From Patescibacteria group bacterium (GTDB lineage Bacteria > Patescibacteriota > Dojkabacteria > SC72): a DNA stretch of 8,173 nt. The stretch is from contig JAHISI010000085.1 in the NCBI GenBank assembly GCA_018818345.1, forward strand, positions 1 through 8,173. The letters are read 5' to 3'. Shown here piece after piece: positions 1-6,240 of the stretch; position 1 is the first letter of the stretch; every line of letters starts with the position of its first letter. The notes beneath the pieces were generated by a model, which did not search any database, was not told the origin of the DNA, and saw nothing but the letters and a program-made list of their open reading frames with translations. Made by a program: the position numbers and the translations under genes.

Positions 1-7
1 ATATATT

Positions 8-730
8 ATGGAAAAAAAGAAGAAAAAACTTCTAATCATAATCCTCTTGGCCTTACTCCTTACCTCAGTTATCATAGTGGGAACAATCCTACTCGTTAGA
101 AGAGGGAACAATACCCAAGCTAATACACAAGAAGAAACAACTCAAACAATTACATTACCAGAATATGAAAGTACGGATAGTGCAACAGCATTTGCAGCAA
201 TGTTAACAGCAGCAAAAGAATGGGCCTCTGATGTTAAAGTTGTAACCTGCTATGGATCTGTATATCCATATACCAAAGACTCATTAACCTACTATATTGG
301 TGGTACTGATGGAAAATCTCCAGCATGGGGATGTGTAATATATTCTAAAAAGCTAAAACAAGATACTACTGTGTCATGGGAGCGAGGTACAGTATCGGTA
401 AAAGAAGCATATACTACTTGGGGTATTGCTAAGTATGAGGAAGATCCTGATGCTAGAGATTTCTTTACACTTACAGATTTCTTAAATTCAAAGGATATAT
501 ATGATATTTTAATATCTTCTGGTTTAGATTTTAAAAACGACTATATTACCTACAACTTAGGTATGTACAATGCATTAGATTTGTATGGTGACAAGCCCGT
601 ATGGCAGATTAATGAGTATAGTAGGAGTGTATTAGATGATCCTACAAATACATATTCTCAGGGTAAGATGGTTAAGATTTACTATCTCAATGCATCTGAT
701 GGTTCATTGTTGAAGATGGAGAATTTGTAA
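8..730 (+). CDS. Membrane-anchored extracytoplasmic protein of unknown function
   Basis: The 240-residue product starts with a lysine cluster (residues 3-7) followed by one hydrophobic helix (about 8-30) and an RR stop-transfer pair. A polar Thr/Gln/Asn/Glu linker (about 33-50) leads to a soluble domain of some 190 residues. This predicts a single-pass protein, N-terminus inside and domain outside. The domain has two cysteines (81 and 109) that could form a disulfide. Its end, around 'PVWQINEYSR' and 'KIYYLNASDGSLLKMENL', resembles the strand-then-'DAxTGxil' pattern of PepSY-like domains; this is a weak resemblance only. The start is supported by the charged-then-hydrophobic N-terminus, but only seven bases precede it, so an upstream extension cannot be excluded. 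No Shine-Dalgarno is visible. No catalytic motif was recognised. Confidence 0.75.
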   Translation: MEKKKKKLLIIILLALLLTSVIIVGTILLVRRGNNTQANTQEETTQTITLPEYESTDSATAFAAMLTAAKEWASDVKVVTCYGSVYPYTKDSLTYYIGGTDGKSPAWGCVIYSKKLKQDTTVSWERGTVSVKEAYTTWGIAKYEEDPDARDFFTLTDFLNSKDIYDILISSGLDFKNDYITYNLGMYNALDLYGDKPVWQINEYSRSVLDDPTNTYSQGKMVKIYYLNASDGSLLKMENL

Positions 731-772
731 AAGAATAGGACCTATAATATGGATTTCTGATGTTGTTTTAGG

Positions 773-799
773 TATAATCCTTGGTATAACAGGATTATA
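773..799. promoter_or_regulatory. 9-bp perfect inverted repeat in the 731-877 intergenic gap
   Basis: The arms TATAATCCT (773-781) and AGGATTATA (791-799) are exact reverse complements separated by 9 bases. The left arm contains a consensus-like TATAAT (773-778), but no good -35 lies 16-18 bp upstream. No T tract follows the right arm, so it is not a typical intrinsic terminator. It could be an operator or 5'-leader hairpin for the gene at 878, or a transcript-end hairpin for the gene at 8. The rest of the gap is AT-rich TATA-like sequence with nothing else recognisable. Confidence 0.35.
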
Positions 800-862
800 T
801 AAATATATGTGTATATACATATTTTCAATCTAGTTTGTTCTTTAAAGTGACACCATTCTGAT

Positions 863-868
863 AGGAGG
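863..868 (+). promoter_or_regulatory. Strong Shine-Dalgarno for the GTG start at 878
   Basis: AGGAGG lies 9 bases before the GTG start codon. It matches the anti-Shine-Dalgarno end of 16S rRNA fully and fixes a GTG start that would otherwise be doubtful. The nearby ATG at 882 is in another frame. Only one other gene in the window (start 6451) has a comparable site. Confidence 0.8.
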
Positions 869-877
869 AGGCTGAAA

Positions 878-1294
878 GTGGATGCAAAGATAGTAAAAAG
901 GGAAGAAATCCAGTGGAAGGTTATGCAAATTATGTTGGCCCAGGAGGGAATCAAACTCACAGTACAACAGGTAAATAACTATTATACTGAGAGAGTTTCT
1001 GGAGTGGGCAAAATAGCTGGACTAGACTATTGTTTCATTCTCTCTGAAAACAAAACGGCCTTACTAACGGTTACAACCCCGAAGACAGAGAAGCAAAGAA
1101 AGGCAATAAAAAGATTTGTAGGTTTAGTTTCCAATGCTGAGAGTCAGAGATTGGTACGGCTTCCAACCCCGAATTCCGGCATAGAGATTCCAGAATTAAA
1201 GGCACTTGTCGTAGAATGGGGATACGCAGATTCTGCTTTGAGAGAGAAAGAAACTAAAAAGCTATTTCGAATGGCAAGAATAATTGAACTTTAA
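878..1294 (+). CDS. Hypothetical 138-residue cytoplasmic protein, GTG start
   Basis: This is a real gene: a perfect AGGAGG sits 9 bases before the GTG start and an intrinsic terminator begins 5 bases after the stop. The product is soluble, with no signal peptide or membrane segment. The first 40 residues look helical ('KREEIQWKVMQIMLAQEGIK'), perhaps a small helix-turn-helix-like unit. A middle part with alternating hydrophobic residues (about 50-65, 'DYCFILSENKTALLTVTTP') is probably beta-strand. A basic stretch 'KTEKQRKAIKRF' follows, and the last 25 residues ('SALREKETKKLFRMARI') are again helical and basic. The charge pattern would suit nucleic-acid binding, but no known family was recognised and no function is assigned. 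It appears to be its own transcription unit. Confidence 0.75.
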   Translation: MDAKIVKREEIQWKVMQIMLAQEGIKLTVQQVNNYYTERVSGVGKIAGLDYCFILSENKTALLTVTTPKTEKQRKAIKRFVGLVSNAESQRLVRLPTPNSGIEIPELKALVVEWGYADSALREKETKKLFRMARIIEL

Positions 1295-1299
1295 AGAAC

Positions 1300-1346
1300 A
1301 ACGACACTCTATGGAGTAAAACCCAAACGAGTGTCGTTTTTCTTTT
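1300..1346 (+). terminator. Rho-independent terminator after the 878-1294 gene
   Basis: The 10-bp perfect stem AACGACACTC (1300-1309) / GAGTGTCGTT (1329-1338) has a 19-base loop, and a T-rich tract (1337-1346, one C interruption) follows at once. It begins 5 bases after the stop codon. The loop is larger than usual, but stem quality and T tract make termination likely. Confidence 0.85.
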
Positions 1347-1374
1347 ACCAACATACCCCATATATATCCTATCC

Positions 1375-1403
1375 TTGTTATTCTAATCATTTTAGAATAT
1401 ACT
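1375..1403 (+). promoter_or_regulatory. Sigma70-type promoter with an inverted repeat in its spacer
   Basis: A -35-like TTGTTA (1375-1380) and a -10-like TATACT (1398-1403) are separated by exactly 17 bp, each differing from consensus at one or two positions. Transcription would start near 1410, giving a leader of about 34 bases before the ATG at 1444. That leader is almost all A/T and has no Shine-Dalgarno. A perfect 8-bp inverted repeat, TATTCTAA (1379-1386) / TTAGAATA (1392-1399), fills the spacer and touches both elements, as an operator for a dimeric repressor would. The promoter call rests on sequence only. Confidence 0.55.
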
Positions 1404-1443
1404 CACTACTGTCCGTATAAAATAATATATATAGAATAAAAAA

Positions 1444-2121
1444 ATGAGAGACTTTAATAGATCAGGTGGTAATAGTAGAGGTGGTGGTAGAAGCTTCGGT
1501 GGAGGCGGTAGAAGTTTTGGTGGAGGTGGTAGAAGCTTTGGTGGTGGAAGAGGAGGAGATAGACCAGAAATGTTTGATGCCGTATGTGATCAATGTGGTA
1601 AGGACTGTAGAGTCCCATTCAGACCATCAGGAGACAAACCTATTTACTGTAGTGAATGTTTTGAAACAAAGAGAGATGATGGTGGAAGAGATGACAGAGG
1701 TGGAAGATTTGAAAGCAGAGATAGAAAACCAAGCTTTGATAGAGGTGGATTTAGAGACAGAGAAGAGAAGCAAATGTTTACAGCAGTATGTGATGAATGT
1801 GGACAGGATTGTGAAGTTCCATTCAAACCATCAAGCAACAAGCCTATCTATTGTAGTAAATGTTTTGAAGGTAAAGAAGGAAACAAGAGTGAGAGAGGTG
1901 GAAGTAATAGAGGCGGATGCAATTGTGATTGCAAAGCTGATATTGAGGCTTTAAACAAGAAATTAGACAAGATTATTAGTATTCTTGAACCTGTAAAAGA
2001 GGTTAAAGCTGCTAAGAAAGCTATCGAAAAAGAAGTTGCTGAAGTTGTTAAAGAAGTTAAGAAAACAGCAAAAAAGGTAGTAAAGAAAGCTAAAGAAGTT
2101 AAGGATGCAGTAACAGAATAG
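1444..2121 (+). CDS. RGG-like double CxxC-x17-CxxC zinc-ribbon protein with lysine-rich tail
   Basis: The 225-residue protein has four parts. Residues 1-42 are Gly/Arg-rich with three RSFGGGG repeats (16-35), like RNA-binding RGG segments. Two near-identical modules follow with the spacing CxxC-x17-CxxC: Cys48/51/69/72 and Cys116/119/137/140. Each also has a cysteine four residues after its second Cys (55, 123) and a conserved 'VPF[RK]PS..KPIYCS.CF' core. This matches the CxxC-x17-CxxC domain (TIGR04272-type), widespread in Patescibacteria and some archaea and presumed to bind zinc. The linker is Arg/Asp/Gly-rich. A 'CNCDC' cluster (159-163) precedes a helical, Lys/Glu/Ala/Val-rich tail (about 164-225) that looks like a coiled coil followed by a histone-H1-like basic helix. 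Nucleic-acid binding is inferred, not shown. It lies alone between a promoter and a terminator. The start at 1444 lacks a Shine-Dalgarno. Confidence 0.85.
   Translation: MRDFNRSGGNSRGGGRSFGGGGRSFGGGGRSFGGGRGGDRPEMFDAVCDQCGKDCRVPFRPSGDKPIYCSECFETKRDDGGRDDRGGRFESRDRKPSFDRGGFRDREEKQMFTAVCDECGQDCEVPFKPSSNKPIYCSKCFEGKEGNKSERGGSNRGGCNCDCKADIEALNKKLDKIISILEPVKEVKAAKKAIEKEVAEVVKEVKKTAKKVVKKAKEVKDAVTE
1489..1548 (+). repeat. 21-bp tandem repeat coding RSFGGGG
   Basis: Two full 21-bp units (1489-1509, 1510-1530) and a shorter 18-bp third unit (1531-1548) encode R-S-F-G-G-G-(G). The copies differ at a few third codon positions (AGC/AGT, TTC/TTT, GGC/GGT), so the repeat is kept at protein level while drifting at DNA level. 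Copy number could vary between strains. Confidence 0.85.
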
Positions 2122-2146
2122 TCCTTATTCTAAGTTAGTATCATAG

Positions 2147-2173
2147 CCGAGCGGAAACGCTCGGTTTTGTTTT
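2147..2173 (+). terminator. Rho-independent terminator with GAAA tetraloop
   Basis: The GC-rich 7-bp stem CCGAGCG (2147-2153) / CGCTCGG (2158-2164) is closed by a GAAA (GNRA) tetraloop and followed by TTTTGTTTT (2165-2173). It lies 25 bases after the stop of the zinc-ribbon gene and separates that gene from the DedA-glycosyltransferase operon. Confidence 0.93.
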
Positions 2174-2210
2174 ATACCTTCATTTGTAAATATCCCAAGA
2201 TATTAGTATC

Positions 2211-2849
2211 ATGAATGCATTCCAAATATATATAACTATGGATCTAGTAGCCTTAATAACACAAATAGTTTCAACCGCCAAATACCCTGTCATATTCCTG
2301 ATGTTCTTTGTCGATGGTTCTACGACCAATTTCATAGCTTCAACATTAGCAGGAAGCGGATTGCTCAATGTATGGATAATAGGGGGAGCAGCAATAGTTA
2401 TAGAGTTGATAGTAGACATGTTCTACTTCCTTCTAGGAAGAAAAGTATCTGAACCAAAACTAGTAAAGAAATTCACAGTTAAAAAGAACAACGAATTCAT
2501 TAAAACCATTGATGGAGCATATAAAAAACACCCAGGATTAACACTCATGGCAGTTAAGTTTGGAGGCCCATTGGCAATCCCAGGAATACTGTATATGGGA
2601 AAAGTTAAAGCTCTAAGTATTTTTCAATTTCTGAAATATGCCCTCATCGTAGCAGGAACCAGAGCTGTTTTAATCTCATTTATTGGATATATGATAGGGA
2701 AAGGAGTAGGAGAGTTTGCAAAGGTATATGACATATTTAAAGTGCTAGGGCTTGTTGTCCTCATAGCTGTTATAATATTCATAATCTACAAAACCTACCA
2801 AAAGAAAATTGAAAAATGGGTTTTAAATATATTTAAAAAGATTGAATAA
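2211..2849 (+). CDS. DedA/VTT (SNARE-associated) family membrane protein, divergent
   Basis: The 212-residue integral membrane protein has the DedA/PF09335 layout. A hydrophobic N-terminal part with a re-entrant-like segment ('FFVDGSTTNFIASTLAGSG', about 32-50) is followed by 'VDMFYFLLGRK' (68-78), matching the family 'GDxxxYxLGR' motif. An amphipathic linker, the segment 'VKFGGPLAIPGILYMGKVKAL' (family pattern RFxPGxR...AG), and C-terminal membrane helices complete it. Family members such as E. coli YqjA/YghB and Bacillus UptA transport or recycle undecaprenyl phosphate or maintain membrane energetics. Both arginines expected around the PG motif are replaced by other residues (Lys at the first). 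ATG 2211 gives the longest product. ATG 2238 (Met10, 'MDLVALITQ') fits typical DedA N-termini equally well, and neither has a clear Shine-Dalgarno. It abuts the glycosyltransferase gene (TAA then ATG), suggesting coupled translation and a shared envelope role. Confidence 0.8.
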   Translation: MNAFQIYITMDLVALITQIVSTAKYPVIFLMFFVDGSTTNFIASTLAGSGLLNVWIIGGAAIVIELIVDMFYFLLGRKVSEPKLVKKFTVKKNNEFIKTIDGAYKKHPGLTLMAVKFGGPLAIPGILYMGKVKALSIFQFLKYALIVAGTRAVLISFIGYMIGKGVGEFAKVYDIFKVLGLVVLIAVIIFIIYKTYQKKIEKWVLNIFKKIE

Positions 2850-5231
2850 ATGAAAGACAATATATTACCAGTATCCATAGTCATACCAGTAAAAAATGAG
2901 CAGGAAAACATCAAGGTGATACTTGAAAGTATCAAAAGGCAAACATATCAACCATATGAGGTCATAGTATCGGATGCTGGATCTGAAGATGATACAAGAA
3001 AGATCTCTAAGGAATACGGAGCAAGGATTGTTGAGGGAGGAATACCTGCAGTGGGTAGAAACAATGGCTTCAATGCCACAGAAAAAGACATTGTCATATT
3101 CATGGATGCAGATGTTCAATTTCTAGGTGAGAATGATCTTAAGGAAATTGTGGATGAATTTGTGGATAGAAATCTAGATTGTGCTACTTCACAATTTGAA
3201 TACACAGGGGAAAGATCATTTAACAAAGATCTTGCGACCAAATTCATTAATGTAGCTAAGAATCTCAGTGCCATGAACCCAATTAAAGGGCTTAAATGGG
3301 ACTATGCTGGTTTTGTCATCGTAACGAGAGACGCTTTCGCAAGTGTAGGGGGATTTGTTGCAGAGTTCAAATATATGGAAGATACGTTGCTAATACAGAA
3401 GATCGTATCTAAAGGTTTTAGATACAAAATAATTAAGAAGAAAGTAGGCTTAGTTGTGACAGGACGAAATGAAAGAGATGGCTCATTCTTGGCGGGAATA
3501 AAAGCAGTTCTCGCAGGAGTATTCGGGATAATATCCATATCCTTAGTCAGATTCCCATTAACTAGAAATTTGGGATACAAAGTAAACAATATGAGTAGTA
3601 AATTGTATGGAACCCTTGGTGGGGTAGTAAAGTACGAAAACCCATACAAACCAAAGGATAAGGATGGTGGATTCCCAAAGGGTATATCCCCATTCCTAAG
3701 AAGGTTGTATGAATTTGTACCTGGGCTTGTGATGTGGTTGTTCCTTCTTTCACCTTTCATATTTGCTCTCCTAAGATGGGATCAAGCATTTGCAATATAT
3801 ATAGCTTTCTTGGTGGCATATTGGTCTCTGAGAACAATAAAATATATGGTAGGTATCATAGTTGGATTGAAACGAAAAAATGCAGAAATGGCTACTGATT
3901 GGGTAAGTAAAATAGACATAGAAATAGGTGAAGAGTCCAAACGAGTAAGATTTATGTATCTCTGTCCTGTGTATGCCGAATCGTTAGATATCCTAGAACC
4001 AACATTTGAGGCATGGTCCAAGAGTGATATTGGAGCGGATAGGATAGATGTAGTTGTTGCGATGGAAGAAAAGAAGAAGGATCTCCAAATAGCCAATTTT
4101 GAACATCTAAAACAGAAATATGGAAAGATGTTTGGAAGCATGAGATATTACATTCACCCCGCAGGTATAGCAGGAGAAGTAGCTGGAGTTAAGGGAGCAA
4201 ACATTAATTGGGCTGCTAGACATTATGTAGAAGAACTCGAGAAAGAGGGGAAGGATATTGCCAATTACATGGTTATAACGTGTGACTCAGATCTAAGGCC
4301 TCATCCAAAATATCTTTCAGCAGTATTGTACAAATATTTGACCGCAGAAGATCGAGACAACACTTTCTATGCATCTGCGGTACATACATTTAACAATAAT
4401 ATTTGGAGAGTTCCGCCTCTCATCAGAGCTCAATCAAATATGTTAACCTTGGTACTTTTACAAAGCTGGGTAGTGGATAAGTTCAAACGAATACCATTTT
4501 TAGGAGAGAGAATATATGTTAGAGATACATTCTCATCATATATTGTAAATTTGAAAACACTTAAGGAAATTGAGTTCTGGGATCCAGAAATTGCTAATGA
4601 TGATACTGCTTTTTACTGGAACGCCATGGTTAGAAGTAAAGGTACATTTAAAAGTCAGGAAGTATATATTCCTACCTACAACGATGCAGTGGAGAATGAA
4701 TCCTTTGTCAAAACTCATGTGTCATATTACAAACAACAGCACAGATGGGGATGGGGCTCAGTTAATGTTGCCATAACCATGGCATCTCTTTTCTCAAAGA
4801 GTGAGAAATTCCCAGTATATAGAAGAGCCTTTATGTTAAAAAACATATTCGAATATCAGGTATGGTATATGACAGTTGTTTTCATACTTTCATTTGGGTT
4901 GCTCATAATGGGATGGCTAAGTCCAAGTTATCAATTTACGGTATTAGCATACAATCTTCAAAGAGCTTTAAGCTACATATTCGCGGTTATCACCTTAACA
5001 AATATCCCAATTGTCATATTCAGGAGACGACTTTCTCCTGTCCCTAAGAATTGGAAATGGTGGAGACATCTTTTAGACTTCGCTGAAACATTCTTAGTTA
5101 CTGTAAATATGCTTACCTTTGGATTTATACCATATGTTCAAGCTCAAACCGAGATGATGTTTGGATTGGCAAAATTCAAACGTAATTTCTATGTTACTGA
5201 GAAGGTGAAGATGGAGAAGCTCAAAAAATAA
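2850..5231 (+). CDS. Tandem GT2 glycosyltransferase: two GT-A domains with membrane segments
   Basis: The 793-residue protein joins two family-2 glycosyltransferase domains. Domain 1 (about 1-230) starts 'LPVSIVIPVKNEQENI', has the nucleotide-sugar/metal-binding D86-A-D88 and an E177-D178 acidic pair. Two or three membrane helices follow (about 290-345). Domain 2 starts at 'RFMYLCPVYAES' (367-378), contains 'GVKGANINWAARH', a second DxD (D479-S-D481), the acidic 'NDDTAF' (D584-D585) and Q629-QH-R632-W633, the QxxRW signature of processive synthases such as cellulose or hyaluronan synthase. At least three C-terminal helices (about 670-690, 705-728, 743-765) could form a polymer channel. Domain 2 is thus likely a processive polysaccharide synthase, while domain 1 resembles non-processive transferases. 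The sugar and acceptor cannot be read from the sequence. The ATG follows the DedA stop directly, so both are probably co-translated. No terminator is obvious after the stop. Confidence 0.88.
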   Translation: MKDNILPVSIVIPVKNEQENIKVILESIKRQTYQPYEVIVSDAGSEDDTRKISKEYGARIVEGGIPAVGRNNGFNATEKDIVIFMDADVQFLGENDLKEIVDEFVDRNLDCATSQFEYTGERSFNKDLATKFINVAKNLSAMNPIKGLKWDYAGFVIVTRDAFASVGGFVAEFKYMEDTLLIQKIVSKGFRYKIIKKKVGLVVTGRNERDGSFLAGIKAVLAGVFGIISISLVRFPLTRNLGYKVNNMSSKLYGTLGGVVKYENPYKPKDKDGGFPKGISPFLRRLYEFVPGLVMWLFLLSPFIFALLRWDQAFAIYIAFLVAYWSLRTIKYMVGIIVGLKRKNAEMATDWVSKIDIEIGEESKRVRFMYLCPVYAESLDILEPTFEAWSKSDIGADRIDVVVAMEEKKKDLQIANFEHLKQKYGKMFGSMRYYIHPAGIAGEVAGVKGANINWAARHYVEELEKEGKDIANYMVITCDSDLRPHPKYLSAVLYKYLTAEDRDNTFYASAVHTFNNNIWRVPPLIRAQSNMLTLVLLQSWVVDKFKRIPFLGERIYVRDTFSSYIVNLKTLKEIEFWDPEIANDDTAFYWNAMVRSKGTFKSQEVYIPTYNDAVENESFVKTHVSYYKQQHRWGWGSVNVAITMASLFSKSEKFPVYRRAFMLKNIFEYQVWYMTVVFILSFGLLIMGWLSPSYQFTVLAYNLQRALSYIFAVITLTNIPIVIFRRRLSPVPKNWKWWRHLLDFAETFLVTVNMLTFGFIPYVQAQTEMMFGLAKFKRNFYVTEKVKMEKLKK

Positions 5232-5261
5232 TTCAGGGAAATTTCATTTTAGTACTGTAAT

Positions 5262-5290
5262 GTTTAAATACTAAATTATTAGTTTTAAAC
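5262..5290. promoter_or_regulatory. Long AT-rich inverted repeat just before the surface-protein start
   Basis: The left arm GTTTAAATACTAA (5262-5274) and right arm TTAGTTTTAAAC (5279-5290) pair over 12 bp with one bulged T (5269) and a 4-base loop. The right arm ends two bases before the ATG at 5293. It could be an operator or an mRNA hairpin that occludes the start codon region. There is no T tract, so it is a poor terminator for the preceding operon. The remaining gap (5232-5261) shows no clear promoter or Shine-Dalgarno. Confidence 0.5.
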
Positions 5291-5292
5291 AT

Positions 5293-6240
5293 ATGTTCCT
5301 CAAAATACTTAAAATGATCCTTTACTTCTTCGTTATCTTCGCCAAACCAGTATATGCGGATAACTTTGATAGTACGGGAGATACATCTAGCAACCAATAC
5401 TTTCAAACAATTGCATTTACTGTAAGTGACTATCCCCATATCTCCAACATTTTGTATGAGCAAAGTAATTTCCTTGCTGAAAGTACACAATCGGTATTAA
5501 ATTCTCCATTGGAATCTTTTACAGACTTTGACAATACTAGACGTATTCCAATGGTAGCAGATCATATAGATGCACCTCCGGGCACACAGGTAGACATTGT
5601 CTACCTGTACAAGAATAGTACAGGGCATAGTGTAAATATTTCCAAGATTGATTGGGTTTTGAGTAGGAATGTTCAAGAGAATGGTAACTTGACGAAGGTT
5701 CTTGATATCGATGGATATACACAAGGAAATCTCGCTTACAAATATTCTTCACAGAACCTAATGAAATCTGGAATATACAGGGAATATCCAGGTATTGGTG
5801 ATATCGGGAACGGAGTAGTTGGTGCATATCTCTTGGATAGTGTGGAGGTTAAGAATCCATTAAATATTGATGATACCAAGGTAATATTAAGTAGTGAAGG
5901 TGGGGTAGATTTTGAAATATATATACAAAACAATAGCAACGAATATCTGAATAACTTGAAATTTACATATGGCCCTCATGAAGAGATATTCAATCTACCT
6001 GCACAAGAAGAACATGTGATTAAGTTTTCAACACTGGATATCCAGGAGGAGTTGGGTACGTTAGTATATATAATCCAAATGTTAAGCAGGTTTGCGCGGT
6101 ATATGGTTCTCCTTACTATACATATACCCAGACAGACTCTATACCAGTACTTGCATACAGAGGAGAAAATGTTGTTCCCGGAGCCTCTGTACAACCACAA
6201 GTTGAGAGCTTCTGCATTAAACGAATACCATATACCATGA
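5293..6240 (+). CDS. Secreted surface protein, N-terminal part of a frameshifted LPKTG gene
   Basis: The product begins with a signal peptide (residues 1-22; positive Lys4/Lys7, hydrophobic core, cleavage likely after V-Y-A22). The mature region is rich in Asn, Ser, Tyr and alternating hydrophobics, consistent with beta-sandwich surface domains: 'PPGTQVDIVYLYKNSTGHSVNISKIDW' and later 'VDFEIYIQNNSNEYLNNLKFTYG' look like strands of two repeated Ig-like units. Up to about residue 254 (nt 6054) the translation looks natural. After that it turns into low-quality sequence ('VYIIQMLSRFARYMVLLTIHIPRQ') and stops at TGA 6238-6240. The natural continuation lies in the frame one base back. With one base added the whole locus 5293-6497 would encode 401 residues. 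Thus this is most likely the front of one broken or miscalled gene, not an independent protein. No Shine-Dalgarno precedes the ATG. Confidence 0.65.
   Translation: MFLKILKMILYFFVIFAKPVYADNFDSTGDTSSNQYFQTIAFTVSDYPHISNILYEQSNFLAESTQSVLNSPLESFTDFDNTRRIPMVADHIDAPPGTQVDIVYLYKNSTGHSVNISKIDWVLSRNVQENGNLTKVLDIDGYTQGNLAYKYSSQNLMKSGIYREYPGIGDIGNGVVGAYLLDSVEVKNPLNIDDTKVILSSEGGVDFEIYIQNNSNEYLNNLKFTYGPHEEIFNLPAQEEHVIKFSTLDIQEELGTLVYIIQMLSRFARYMVLLTIHIPRQTLYQYLHTEEKMLFPEPLYNHKLRASALNEYHIP
5586..5624 (+). repeat. Overlapping alternative hairpins inside the surface-protein gene
   Basis: The perfect 10-bp arms ACAGGTAGAC (5586-5595) and GTCTACCTGT (5599-5608) have a 3-base loop. The bases CCTGTAC (5604-5610), which include most of the second arm's end, also pair perfectly with GTACAGG (5618-5624) across a 7-base loop. 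The two hairpins share bases and cannot form together. They lie over codons for residues about 98-111. Confidence 0.6.
6022..6060 (+). other. Frameshift zone between the two halves of the LPKTG surface protein
   Basis: The downstream frame is open only after the TAA at 6021-6023, and the upstream frame stops making sense after about 6060, so the frame change lies here. Adding one base restores continuity. With an extra G in GGG (6054-6056) the join reads 'DIQEELG' then 'YVSIYNPN', the most natural option. With an extra T in TTTT (6025-6028) it reads 'HVIKF' then 'FNTGYPGGVGYVSIYNPN'. No canonical X-XXY-YYZ slippery heptamer is present, although an AGGAGGA (6044-6050) and a 12-bp palindrome (6034-6045) lie here. 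Confidence 0.65.

Noticed and set aside
742..960. Minus-strand reading frame across the 731-877 gap
   Set aside because: It runs through the Shine-Dalgarno and start of the gene at 878 and has a composition typical of antisense AT-rich DNA, with no start signal.
1466..1954. A 162-residue Val/Glu-rich reading frame overlapping the zinc-ribbon gene in another frame
   Set aside because: It is a shadow of the repetitive Gly/Arg codons. The alternative frame has CxxC modules, a promoter, and a terminator fitting its stop.
5232..5292. Terminator after the tandem glycosyltransferase gene
   Set aside because: The only strong stem (5262-5290) is AT-rich with no T tract after it, so it does not qualify as an intrinsic terminator.
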